Notes under the pieces: generated by a model | Told to the model about the DNA's origin: nothing | Databases searched by the model: none | Seen by the model: only the letters and a program-made list of their open reading frames with translations | Program-made: the position numbers and the translations under genes | Assembly (NCBI RefSeq): GCF_918797505.1 | Contig: NC_092793.1 | Span: 82,147,912 to 82,211,911 of the forward strand | DNA length: 64,000 nt | Direction: 5' to 3' | DNA from: Bemisia tabaci | Taxonomy: Eukaryota; Arthropoda; Insecta; Hemiptera; Aleyrodidae | Shown: in pieces, positions 43,147 to 54,044 of the stretch | How the letters are laid out: each line of letters starts with the position of its first letter | How positions within the stretch are numbered: the stretch's first letter is position 1

Positions 43147-43256
43147 GGAATTTCGAACCACGATATCTAGCTCAGTTTAGTAACGACGTGTGTGCCATTA
43201 GTTTCCCGATGCACATGAGTGTTTGAAATTGAAGTTCCTAATCGAAAATAGAATCC
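43147..43256. mobile_element. Diverged hairpin MITE (137-bp family relative)
   Basis: ggaatttcgaaccacgatat and gaagttcctaatcgaaaata are the degenerate arms. The loop retains gtgccattagtttccc and gatgcacatga, complementary to loops of the 137-bp copies, so it lies in reverse orientation. Confidence 0.55.
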
Positions 43257-43510
43257 ATATCATGTTGAGGACATCAAAAATGTCAAAAACTCACCCCTCA
43301 ACTCTCGCACTGTTTTAGTATATCACGTCGAATCGCTGCTTTGAGTCATCGGGCGGAGCACTTGTTTTTGATTCTACCGCGTTTGCAGCAAAAAATGTTT
43401 CTGCTTATTTTCAGCAAGTTTTCAATGCAGATTGACTCGCTAAAGCTCCCCGATTCCCCGATTCTCCATTTTGTTGACCGTGGTATGTTTTGCTCGTATT
43501 CATGCCGAAA

Positions 43511-43770
43511 CTGCCTCGCTAAGAGAAACGCCGTTTGAGCTTTCAGGCGTTTCCATTTTTAGAAAAATTTGCTCTCATTTTTCATCCGATTTTTCAAGTT
43601 TTATTCGCAATTCAATCTAAACATCCGAAAATTTCAAGGGAACATACATTAAATTTCCCCGAAAATAAATTCCTTATCACGAAAAATTGGGCAAAATTGT
43701 TTAATCTGCAAAATTATCGGCAAAATTCGGGGCCCGAATGTTCATACGACGTTTCTCTTTAGGACGGCAG
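43511..43770. mobile_element. CTGCCG element (260 bp), diverged
   Basis: Ends ctgcctcgctaagagaaacg and ctctttaggacggcag. Flanks GAAA and TAAA match in three of four bases. Confidence 0.82.
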
Positions 43771-43803
43771 TAAAGGAATTACGTGCAAATGAATTTAATC
43801 ATA

Positions 43804-44172
43804 CACTGAAAAAAAATTCTCGGCGTTTTTACCAAGGTCCGTTGGCACCTTTACCATCTCACTTTTTTACCGATTATTGGTAATTTTACGAAGACAGACC
43901 GGTAAGATTACCTTAAAACCGGTATTTTTTACTGTTTTTTTAGGCAAGAATACCACTTTTATTGGTAATCAATTCCCGATAACTTTGCCATTCCATCTCG
44001 GTAATTCTACCATAGTCGATAAAAAATATTGGCGTTTTTACCAAGGTCCAGTAAAATTACCAATTCCATAAATGGTAATTTTACCAAGAAAAAACTGGGA
44101 TTAAATAGAACCCTGAATCCTTGGTAATTTCACCCTTTTCTTAGTAAATACACCGAGATTTTTTTTTCAGTG
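43804..44172. mobile_element. GGTAA-rich TIR element (copy 4)
   Basis: Begins cactgaaaaaaaattctcgg and ends gagatttttttttcagtg. Same orientation as copy 2 at 25090. 369 bp, with an internal deletion relative to the roughly 412-bp copies. Confidence 0.9.
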
Positions 44173-44836
44173 TAGGAAACACAACGTACGCAAGTCCCAC
44201 GTTTTGATTATTTTTCAAGTTTCTTTTTCGGACGATTAAGATCAGTTTCTAATCAGTACGATCCGCTCATATTCATGTCTTACAATAAAAACGTGAGCTT
44301 TAGCTTCTGACGCGTGAAAGGAGATTGTCCCCTCGTAGCGTGAAATGGGGGGAGAAGGGGGGTGGTAGTCACGAAAACATCTTCCCACAGAGTAAGCTGC
44401 CCATCGGGAATAATTTAGTCGTCGTGTCCATCGCGTTTGGCACTCGAAGTTCGCACGCATGAGTGATCTATTTTTAAATTATTTTATTTTTTCGTTTTCG
44501 CCCCCTCCCCCTCCCCTCGACGCCGAGTTGAGGAAGTCTCAAACTCGGTGATTCGGGGGCTCGGCTGAGAAGACGAGCCTCTTAGGTTCTTCATCCCTCT
44601 TCGCCATCTCAGGGAAATAAAAACGTTTTTTATTTAAAGCCAAATTTTTATAACTCAAACAGATTTTCTTCTTGGCGAGGGAATTTTTCTTTTTCGAAGA
44701 AATGTGACTTTGTCATCGATGATCAATTCAATTTTCCTTCAATTAAGAGAAAAAACTTAATTTTTGAATATAATTTTTTTTTGTGGGGCAAAACATTCGC
44801 TCTGTATTTATGAATAATGAATAGTTTATATTTCAA
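44173..44836. other. No recognised gene or element
   Basis: G-rich (44345-44363) and C-rich (44501-44518) patches, otherwise AT-rich. Nothing coding. Confidence 0.4.
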
Positions 44837-45179
44837 CAGGGTGTCTAGCATCAGAAAAAACCGGAAAATATCAGGAATTTTGGCCTATCAGGAAAATATC
44901 AGGAAAATCGGACGTTTTATTAGGAATTTTTCCCACGCGAATCTCCTCAGCGGAGAAGTCTTACTGCTTCTTGCCTACCGTGCCAGGAGTTGTCGCGCCG
45001 TCTTTGTTTCCGATAATTTCTCACCCGTAGCGCTCGTGACGTATAGTGAAGACCTCATCAAAAATCAGGAAAATATCAGGAATTTTCAAAATGATAAAAT
45101 CAGGAATTTTTTACAAAATATCAGGAAAAATCAGGAAAATATCTGGATTTTTCAAAATTTAAAAATATTAGACACCCTG
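44837..45179. mobile_element. CAGGGTGTCTAG MITE with ATCAGGAAAAT repeats
   Basis: Ends cagggtgtctagcatc and ttagacaccctg. The interior repeats aaaatatcaggaattt and atcaggaaaa many times. 343 bp. The open frame across it is a consequence of the repeat. Confidence 0.82.
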
Positions 45180-46010
45180 GTCAAGGAGGGGAAATGTGTT
45201 CCCAGGCGTACACGTCACTTAATCGAAAGTTTCTTAACTTTTGCTTGTAAATGTTACGTATTGCCGTAACATTATCCATTGATGTCTTACTATTTTTAGT
45301 ATGAAAGAACCGATTACTAACTTCGCTAACAGGAGAGCCATGACTGCGTTGCGTTACATATCTCGTGCCTTGGAAAACTGGATTGCCCCAATCGCTATCC
45401 GTATTTCTTTTTACCACTGCCTTTCCCCTTTTCCCTGTCGAAGGTCTCTTGGAAAAATTTCTGCATTGCAGCATTGTCGAGGCAATGGCTTCGAATTGAA
45501 GCTGTCGAAAGGAGAGTTTGAATCAACTATTTGGCTCTGATTAATCGAGCGTTGGACTAGTTGACTGATTATAAATTAGGAGCTCATCGAATCTAAAGGA
45601 ATTGCTCAGGTGGCGCAATCTTGTCCAAAGTATCCCGAGGCTAACGCTAAGGCCAACATCCTAGCCATCAAATCGCGTTGATTCGAATTCCAGCTGGAAA
45701 TTATTCAGAGGAAAGCGCGCTACCGCTTCACGTAGCAGTCCGACTCGAGTAACGCAAATCACAAGCCTTACGTGGCTTTCGTTTTGGCGTTACGGACACA
45801 CATCGAAGAAAAGATATTCGAAATCGGCAGAAAAGGACACAATTTTACTTCAAAGTACGATTCTCTGGCGGAATTGCACTCCTTACGGCATAGGCGGATC
45901 CCGGGGGGGAGGGGGGGTTCTAGGGGGCGCACGAATTTCGAGGGTGAATCGATTTCGACAATTTGAGCGTTACGGCTCTTTTTGCCGTGACGGCCGCATG
46001 AAGGATACTT
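45180..46010. other. No supported gene
   Basis: Contains short overlapping open frames and a weak tRNA-like stretch (about 45600-45695: gctcaggtggcgcaatcttg ... gattcgaattccagctgg). The stretch is too degenerate to call a tRNA or SINE. A G run lies at 45903-45916. Confidence 0.4.
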
Positions 46011-46147
46011 GGATCACGTTTTGCAATAAGGAACCACTATTTCCAGCTCTTTCACAAAAGCACATTTCTGCATTGGGGAATCAATGGCATATGCGTTGTT
46101 TCTAAAATGAGTCAGAAATAGTGGTTCCTTATTGCAAAATGTGGTCC
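46011..46147. mobile_element. 137-bp hairpin MITE with TSD ACTT (copy 4)
   Basis: Ends ggatcacgttttgcaataag and cttattgcaaaatgtggtcc. Both flanks are ACTT (46007-46010, 46148-46151). Best-preserved arms of the family; both contain ggaaccactatttc. Confidence 0.92.
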
Positions 46148-46910
46148 ACTTGTACCATTATCTGCTTCACCGTGGCTTAGCTCAACCCCCATCTGAATTA
46201 CATCATGCTACAACCCTCGCCAAGCATCCCTGGAATTGCGTCAGTCGTCGGTTGAGGTTCCACCTCTATCGGAGCCGTGTCACTCTCCACGACAGTCGCG
46301 CTACTCCTCACAATCGGATTAATTCGCGGTTGAATCAGTTTCCCTAAGTTCCAATCGGTGATCGAGAGGAAATCTTCGCATCACTTGTGATCTACAATAT
46401 AATCATCCTTTTAAATTGAAACGTTCCTGGGACAGGACAATCTCAACGTGTTGAGTTCGCGTGTCTTCTACTGTAATTGGTGATTGATAAAACTATCATT
46501 GGTAGTGATATGTGTATTGTGTCTAATGCTTGACCATGCGGAAATATTTGTTAAGAGTTGAAGTTCTCTGAAAACGCGCCACGCGGCGTTATATATCAAC
46601 GGTGAAATTGGAGCAAGAGGTATATTGGTTTGTGGCGTTGCAGACTTCCTGTCATACTTTATTTTCTGCATGGAAAACTACCAAACGTCTTTTTTTTTAA
46701 ACTTCCATGATTTTTCTTCTGTATATTAAAAGTATTCTCTGAAAAATTTGAAGTCATCATGTTGTTTGGCTCCTCTTTGAAAAAAAAAAAAAAAAAAAAA
46801 AAAAACAGGAGCGAAGATTTATGAACACCGGAACCGAGATACGCATTTGCATAGTTTCGCCGTCGGAATGTTCGTATCGGCATCATATTCTGTCGAGTAT
46901 TTTTAGTGAT
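46148..46910. other. No gene; partial relative of the 7882 element and an A run
   Basis: 46557-46664 resembles part of the sima-intron element at 7882-8142. An A run lies at 46780-46805. Otherwise unremarkable. Confidence 0.45.
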
Positions 46911-47174
46911 AAGTAGACTATGCTCTGCAATAATTAACTACTATTCTTAACTCATCTATAAAAGCACCTAACTGCATAGAGGAACCAATAGAACATGTGA
47001 TGCTTGAGCCTAAAATAGTAGTTTTAATCGCCAAAAGCGTTTCAAAATGGGGGTTGTTTTATCTCCAAACATTAAACTACAGTACAATGAAGCTGTGAAA
47101 CATGCTCAACAGCTGTATCTAAGTTCCGATCCTGAACAGTAGATTTCTCAAGAAACGCTTGTAGTCATCCAATT

Positions 47175-47296
47175 GGGCGTATTTCTGCCAAACAGAACTA
47201 TGTGCATTGAGACATGAGCCCTGAGACCCATAAGAATATATGCATAACAGGGCTCACGTCATAATGCACATAGGTTCGTTTGGCAGAAATACGTCC
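47175..47296. mobile_element. 122-bp hairpin MITE with TSD AATT (copy 1)
   Basis: Ends gggcgtatttctgccaaac and gtttggcagaaatacgtcc. Both flanks are AATT. The loop has catgagccctgagaccca. The same length copy lies at 52338-52459. Confidence 0.9.
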
Positions 47297-47319
47297 AATT
47301 GTTACACAGTGGGGAAAAG

Positions 47320-47940
47320 CAGGGTTGCCGACGGTCTGGTAAATCGGAAAAGTCTGAGAATCTGCGACAATCGGGGAAAATCAGAGAAATCGTGGGGACA
47401 GTCAGGGAATTCGTGGGGAAAGGCAAGGAATTTCTGACACATTTACCAATCACTAAAACATATCACTGATCGTCCTGTTTCCCCCTTTCTGGTGTCTGGT
47501 CATTTTTAAGACTCCTCATCTTTTAACCATCTACTGAACGCATTTTTCCACGATTTAATCTCTAACGAGGAAATTTCGTCCAAAGTTCAGCGATAGTCAG
47601 AGAATTTAAAAAAAAATGTAAATTTTGCTCGAAGGTCAGGGAAAGTCAGGGAATTGGACAATTTTGGAGGCAGCCGGCCAGGTTGGCCTAGTGGTTAGCG
47701 CGTCTGACTCTAGGTCAATAGGTCCCGGTTCGAATCCCGGTGGTGGCGACAAATTTTCATGGAACTGACGAGTGGATCTGTAAGCAGAATTCGCTCGGCC
47801 TTAATCCGTGAAAATTTGTAAGCCCGAGCATGGATGTCTACCAAACTCCCTGATGTCTTCGGACAATAAATAGTGCCTATAGATGGCTGTAGATTCCTAA
47901 AGGAATAGAAGCCACTAAACTCTCAATTAAAAAAAAAAAA

Positions 47941-47971
<31 letters not shown>

Positions 47972-48043
47972 AAAAATTTTTGGAGGCAGGAAAAAGGAAA
48001 TATTGTCAGGGAATTTTTAGATGAAAATACTATGGGAACCCGT
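47320..48043. mobile_element. CAGGGTTGCC MITE interrupted by a SINE
   Basis: Left end cagggttgccgacggtctgg with tcggggaaaatcagagaaat repeats. Right part resumes after the SINE with attgtcagggaatttttaga and ends atgggaacccgt. A relative of 42011-42287, more diverged. Confidence 0.7.
47674..47976 (+). mobile_element. tRNA-derived SINE, full length with TSD
   Basis: The head has an RNA polymerase III A box (tggcctagtgg, 47684) and B box (ggttcgaatcc, 47729). Its body includes ctgatgtcttcggacaataa and it ends in a long poly-A with C interruptions. Flanks attttggaggcag (47661-47673) and atttttggaggcag (47976-47989) are the target duplication. Inserted into the TCAGGGAAA-type MITE. Probable retroposition dependent on a partner LINE. 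Confidence 0.92.
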
Positions 48044-50084
48044 CGCGGAAAAAGCCATGTTCACTGGGGAAAGTGGGAAGAATACTATGGATTCGTGGCG
48101 TCGGGTGTCAATATTGGACGAAATCTAGTCCCTAACTTTCCATTCAGCCGCGAGGATCTTTTCGGCGTATCTAGGCCTTGAAAAGCGCGTGGGCCTCTCC
48201 GGGACGAAGGCAATTTGTATAGACAATATCCGTACTAATGAAGAGATGGGTTTCCCGTCGCGTCGTCGATCAAGGGAGGGGCGTTAAGGCATTGATAAGC
48301 CAAGAGCTTTATCTTTTCGTTCGGGCGCATGCATTTCGTTGAAGCTCGCTTAGTTGGCATCAATGCCAAGTGAAGCCGCTAATTGCTCATTACGTTGCTC
48401 CTCTATCTCGACGGCTTATCTCAACTTTAGGATGAGCCCCATTTTCCATATATCTCCGTGTTTTCTGAGGCTCACGTGGAAATGAAACTACCCCCTTACG
48501 CCGAATGAGAGACGATTAGAGGTGTCGTTCTTGTTTTGTAATCGATTTATTTCCATCCTCAGACTTGCCGAAATGCTCGCTCATTCATTATTTGATATCT
48601 GCACTTGAGTTGGTTGGAATTGAGTGCTGTCTTCGGCTTTTGTCGCTACCTTTTTTCATCCTATTTTGATTAGCTAATCCCCGCTGCTAAAATTAACGAC
48701 CGGGGCCCTATTCTTGTTGGTTTAACGCACATTGAGAAACTAAATTCGACTGTAAGTCGCACAAATTATATGTATTCTAAACTGAAGATGGACGCAAGTT
48801 GAGCATTTTTTCACGGCAGGCTCGAGCCATCTTATGGTTCCACAACGGTGCAAACCATTAACCAAGTCGACGTCGCTTGTCATCGTTCTTGTCGCCTTGT
48901 ATTACAAGTCAATAGATAAAGATGATGTATGTAGTTTGTAGTCTGTCGTAATTACGGTACGCTCAAATAAAGTTGTGGAAGAAAGACAGCTTTTCCGAAG
49001 ACTATTAGGGACTAGTTTTGCGAAAAGGGTAGGAATATACTTCCTACTCTCAAGGATACAGTTCTGAAAATTTTCCAGTTTTAATTTTTTTATTTTTATT
49101 TTATATATTTTAATGTCCCTAGTTTCTCCTTTGCAGACTAAACTTCTCAATGTTTTTATTTTTATTTTTCTTCTTCTTCTTTTTTTTATATCGAAGTCGG
49201 GGAGGAGAGGGGCTTACCTCGATGACAACTACTCCGCGCTACTGTCTCCCTTTAAGGCCTGTTTGAAACCATTTTAACCCTAGACCAGAACTCCATCTGA
49301 AACGTGCTGATTTTAGTTTTTACGTCTTCCAAAACGTTAAAAGATAGACAAAATAATGTCTTAAAGCGGCAAGGGTTTTTAATAATCAGAGAAACCTTCG
49401 AAATGGGTAAAGTAATCGACATATATCAATTTTCCCGCGCCTCAGGAAGAATCGTTTTTTTTTGTCGGGGAGAGAGCAAAGAGTAGGGGTTTTGGCCTTA
49501 GTTTGAAAACGAAAGAGCCGCTATCGCATAAATCGATTGTTTCGTATGAAGTGAAATTGAGGATAAACAGTGTTGCCACTCGCTAGAGTTGAAGAGTCTT
49601 TCCCTGTCAGAGTACCCCCCGGTTCAAGCGAAGGAATCAGCGAGTGGTGGAAGCGACCGGCCGCGGATCGGATAAGATCAGATATTCAAATGGCGACCAT
49701 TTTAGCAGATGGTATGAGGAAGAGTGGAGGGGCAGGGGAGGGCGACGATGGGAGGAGTGTCCGCATTAATTATTACGTCAAGAATAGAATGACCTAGTAT
49801 CACTTTTTTGGGGGTCATCAACTTAAGAAGTGTGGACGACGGCTCGCATGGCGTGGCGCGGCGTCGCGTCGCGTCGCGGACTCGCAGAGGCGACGGTGGC
49901 GCCCTCCCCTCGTTCGCGCTCCTTTTCTGCATCTGCATCTGCATCTGCATCCTGTCCTTGGCCACTCACGAGTTCTGACCTTTGACACCACCACCACCCC
50001 CCCCCCCCCCCCCCCATCGTCGAGACTCAACGCGGAAGACCGCCCTCTTCAAGCGGTAATAAACGCTATTATTGGCGACGTCAT
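48044..50084. other. Long stretch with no supported gene
   Basis: Includes a weak hairpin at 48390-48520 (gctcctctatctcgacggc versus the complement near cgccgaatgagagacg). Also a T/A-rich segment with tttttattttt repeats (49085-49190), a short run of tctgca units (49926-49950) and a C run (49997-50016). Short open frames lack domain features. Confidence 0.5.
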
Positions 50085-50215
50085 CATAGGGATTCTCCAT
50101 TATATCGAATTGGATCCAAGCAATAACATCGACATAACCTCTTTCGATGCTACCAATGCGAAAAAATCGATTTCCTGTGGCATAGCACTATTAGCGTCTA
50201 TCCGAAACCCCGCCA
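50085..50215. repeat. Dispersed repeat (related to 62440-62585)
   Basis: agggattctccattatatcg, cctctttcgatgctaccaat and actattagcgtct phrases match 62446-62575 with moderate divergence. Confidence 0.65.
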
Positions 50216-50554
50216 ATTTCGACGTCGTCGGCTGAGACTGTAACTGAGACAGCTTAATGGATCGTATTCGATAGTGATTCGATGTATCGTTTGGTCCAGA
50301 ATAAGAGAACATAACCTCAAACCAAAGTGTTAAGATATTTGTCAGAAGAGCTGAAAATGAGGAATTTCGTAGCAATTTCACTGCTCTTGGCTAATTAGCA
50401 CTCACTCCAATCAAAAATCTATCACGGAAAACCCGTTCCGTCAGATCTCTCTATTGACTTTTGAGGTTATGTTTATGTTTTGAACCAATCGATGTCGATA
50501 CGATCTCACCCCCTTGATGCATCGAACACGATCTATTGAGACACGCACTTTCAA

Positions 50555-51045
50555 CGGAGCTTTCGCATGTGTTGCGGATTTGAGATTCAAGTACTTTTCA
50601 TGCATGTAAAAAATTTCGCGAGAGACACGATGGTGCCACTGGTTTTCTCTGAAATCAACTCCCACGCTCAAAAAAGGCTCTCAAAGTTGAGGCGGTAATG
50701 GAGGGAATATCCCACGCTAATGCGAGAGTCCACCTCTACATCTAGTCAAACTCTCCATGCACATTGCACAGATGGTGAGAAAATGCAATACTATAGGGTT
50801 GCTGTGGCTGTTAATGTATTTTCTCCCGATCTGTGCACGGAGAGTTTCTCTGAACGTAGCGTGGGGGGGGGACCCCCTCCCCCCTATTACAGCCTCAACT
50901 TTAAGAGCTTTTTTGAGCTTGGGAGTTAATTTCAGAGAAAACCAGCGGCTCCATCGTGTTTTCCGCTAAATTTTACGCTAGGTTACGAATTTAAAAAGCA
51001 AATCCCTGTTTCAGGGACCCCGACACACGTGCAAGAACTCCATTC
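50555..51045. mobile_element. Foldback element (copy 2)
   Basis: Diverged relative of 16591-17097. cacgatggtgccactggttt and aaccagcggctccatcgtgt face each other. Inner arms share actctccatgcacattg and ctgtgcacggagagtt. A G/C-rich patch (50861-50884) lies in the right arm. Confidence 0.8.
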
Positions 51046-51743
51046 ATGTTTTGTGGGTGGAAGCATTGCTGACTCTACCCTCTCCGGAGAGCAGGGCCGA
51101 CTTTGATTATTGGTAATTACTGATTGAGGTTTCGGGTGGGGTCGTGGGCAATTATGATTGTCGCAATATAAATAGGCAAAAGGCGTTTAAAATGCAATGC
51201 TTAAAATTGGACTCAAAACTGAGTAAACCCGTCTAACTATGTAATTTGAGGTTTATCGCAAACAAGTCAAACATCATTTTTTGTCTTTTGAATTTTATGC
51301 ACGCAAGGTCCGCCATTTTCTGGATCTCAGATGTACAAAACCAGCCTAATCAGGAACAAAGCCTCCTTGCGTATTCTCTAAGCCCTGTGAGGGTATTTGC
51401 AACCAGTTCTCGGTTGCAAAATAGATCGCTTAAACCACAGGTAGTCTGGAAGTATATCTGGTCGTTTACTTCGGAAAATAATTTCTGCATTATAGGCAGA
51501 GATGGAAAATTTCATGAGATTTATTCTCTTGAAATTTCACGAAATTTGTTGAATCTTTGGGGGATGCATGCACAAGACCAAGAAACGCCCAGAGACAGTT
51601 ATTCTAGATTTTGAAATTTTTCCCCCCATGCTAAAAGCATTCACATGTTGCAAACATTTTCCTTTTGTTTAGAGGTTAGGTTGAGGCTTTCCCCTCTGAA
51701 CTCCCCTTTTTGCCTCCCCCCTCCCCCCTTCGTGTGTAGCACC
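51046..51743. other. No recognised gene
   Basis: An open frame covering 51246-51614 shows no domain or membrane pattern. A C-rich tract lies at 51708-51728. Confidence 0.4.
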
Positions 51744-52005
51744 CAGTAGCGTGGCGTGAATTGCGTTATATCGATTGCTATGCCATTTAAACCTATGGTA
51801 AAGAATCGATTATTAAGGCGTTCGCTGCGAACACCCTATCTATCGATCCTTTTCCATAGGTTTAAATGGCATAACAATCGATATATCGCAAAGCACGCCA
51901 CGCCACTGGCCATATGCCATTGGTCAGTCTATCGATCCTTTTCCATAGGTTTAAACAGCAGATGAGTCGATATATTGCAAAGCACGCCACGCCATTGGTC
52001 ACGAC
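51744..52005. mobile_element. CAGTGGCG hAT MITE, composite copy with duplicated right end
   Basis: Starts cagtagcgtggcgtgaattg. A right end cacgccacgccactg occurs at 51898, and a second right end (cacgccacgccattg) about 100 bp later, preceded again by atcgatccttttccatagg. Looks like an internal duplication or a second partial insertion. No TSD. Confidence 0.75.
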
Positions 52006-52337
52006 CCACTGTCGAAATTGCCGCGTTAACCATCGCCGTTTCCGCGAGGCCTCGCAGCAGGGATTAACGTAAAAAATCCTGAATAAGGCGTTGATCAAAA
52101 GCTGAAGCACTGAGTCGACGACGACCTTCACCTGGTTTACTCCGCCGAGTTACAACTCAGTTATCCACTCTTGACCCTCCGGAAGGTTGTCAGGCGTGAG
52201 CCGGCGATCGCCTGGTGAAAGTTCTTTCGGCTCAAGGAATGGAAGTCATCTTTACCTCCAGGAAGAGCCGATTAAAGACCCCGCACTGACAACGAGTGAA
52301 AAGTTCGATTGTGAACCCGAGTGCGGGTTTTTTATGT

Positions 52338-52459
52338 GGACATATTTCTGCCAAACGGAACCATGTGCATTAAGCCATGAGTCTTGAGATCCATAAGAAT
52401 GTACGCATAGCGGGGCTCACGTCGTAATGCACATAGTTCCGTTTGGCAGAAGTACGTCC
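52338..52459. mobile_element. 122-bp hairpin MITE (copy 2)
   Basis: Ends ggacatatttctgccaaacg and gtttggcagaagtacgtcc. Flanks ATGT and ATAT differ by one base. Loop has gccatgagtcttgagatcca. Confidence 0.88.
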
Positions 52460-52497
52460 ATATGGGCCGCACTATTTGGCTCACGCAACCGTAGTTC

Positions 52498-52654
52498 CAG
52501 TGGCGACTCTTGAAAAACGGAAACACTGTTTTTCCCCCAGTTAAATGTATCGATTCTCGGTGAGGCAGCTTGTCTCATATATTACCGATTATTTATTTTT
52601 AATGGATTTAAAGGGAGAAAAAACAGTGTTGCCAAATTTGAAGAATCGCCACTG
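52498..52654. mobile_element. CAGTGGYGATTC hAT-like MITE (full copy)
   Basis: Ends cagtggcgactcttgaaaaa and tttgaagaatcgccactg. Interior has gtatcgattctcggtgaggc and atggatttaaagggag. No matching octamer. Confidence 0.75.
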
Positions 52655-52755
52655 CGCACACTTCTCAGAATATCTTGGCGCCTGTAATTTTTTTATCGGT
52701 CCATAGGAACGAATTGGTTTCGGTAGCACGATCGGAGTACGAATCACGACGGAAT

Positions 52756-53163
52756 TAGAGTACCTATATTGAGAGAGTATGGCCACTGGGGTTACCACCT
52801 CTGATTGGCTCAGCCATCTTAGGCTAAATGGAGCCCTCAGGACCCAAAAATGGCGGACGCCATAAATTAATGTAATGCAAAATGACTCAAAATGTAGTTT
52901 TCTTTGCTTATCGTAACGGGAAATTTACTCAAATGCACTATTGCGACATCTTTACATATTTTTAAGGCTAATCGTGTGCAATTTTTGAGAAAAATTATCT
53001 TAGATGTAGTAAGGTCGGCAGCAAGTGCGGTTGGTGATAACGGTCAACAGTTGGCAATGACCCCCCTCCCATCCACAAAAACCAAAACAAAGCACCGCCA
53101 TTTTTGGGTCCTGAGCCTCTCCATGGGGCCCAGTGGCCATACTCTCTCAATATAGGTTCTCTA
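52756..53163. mobile_element. 408-bp TAGAG MITE with perfect 8-bp TSD (copy B)
   Basis: Same length and nearly the same sequence as 5430-5837. Flanks 52748-52755 and 53164-53171 are both GACGGAAT. The 3' end reads aggttctcta, one base off the other copy. Confidence 0.94.
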
Positions 53164-53470
53164 GACGGAATCATGCGATTGATGATCGGAATTTTTCTTC
53201 TCAGCGTGCACTGCGTCACTATGCGTCATTGACCATTTTGCTAAAGCATTTGCCTAGTCTCAGGTGGACTTCTTTCCTCTTAAGTTTTCCTACCGATTAA
53301 ATAAAGGGTTTTCAAAAACTCACTTGCGACGACTTTTTTCCTCATAGGCAAACGCGTTTCCAGCAGCGGCTCCTCCTCGGTGCGACCCCTTATTTTTTTT
53401 TCTACCATTGCATTGCCTTGTCGATTTTTTCCCCCTCAACACTCGCGGCAAAATAAATTACTGTTACAAG

Positions 53471-54024
53471 AATGGACCACTAGACAAGGTACGAATTTCA
53501 GCATTCTGATACATGTTTCTTAATCAAAATTTCACGTAGAACACGATACGCACAACGAAAATTACCAAAATCAACTCCTGACGAAGATATTTAATGATTC
53601 TTGATGCGTGAATTCAAACCACCCGCTCACGAAAACTCAATGCTCTACGTGATTCACATCGCGCGCTAAATGTTTATCATGACAGTCTCTGCGATGTATA
53701 AATCTTCAACTTCAATCTTGACACTTTGGCTCAGCTATAGCAAATTACCAATAGTTTGAACAACACATGGTAGAAAATGAACATTGCTCGATTGAGAAGC
53801 TTGCTGAAACCGTTGTAGTGCGCGATTTGACTCACGTAGAGCTTTGAGTTTCTTGTGAGCGGGCAGTTCAAATTCCTCGTAATCAGTGCGAAATAAAAAC
53901 GTTAATATCTTCGTTAGAAGTTGATTTCGGTAATTTTCATAGTGTGAATCGTGTTCTACGTGAAATTCTGGTTGAGAAACATGTATCAGATTGCTTAAAT
54001 TCGTACCTTGTCTAGTGGTCCATT
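53471..54024. mobile_element. 554-bp foldback element (TGGACCACTAGACAAGG)
   Basis: Ends aatggaccactagacaaggt and accttgtctagtggtccatt. Arms share gatacatgtttcttaatcaa and aatttcacgtagaacacga, with tttgagtttcttgtgagcgg opposite ccgctcacgaaaactcaa. A partial relative lies at 58430-58690. Confidence 0.85.
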
Positions 54025-54044
54025 ATTTTTGTTGCTTCTATTTT

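Noticed and set aside
45181..45474. 97-codon minus-strand frame opposite another open frame
   Set aside because: Both strands are open with no domain or codon signal, and it starts at a MITE border.
45600..45695. Possible tRNA or SINE head (gattcgaattcc B-box-like word)
   Set aside because: A box is poor, spacing is wrong for a cloverleaf, and there is no tail or target duplication.
47680..47755. tRNA gene suggested by A and B boxes
   Set aside because: It is the head of a SINE with a body, poly-A tail and target duplication. The cloverleaf is incomplete after the T arm.
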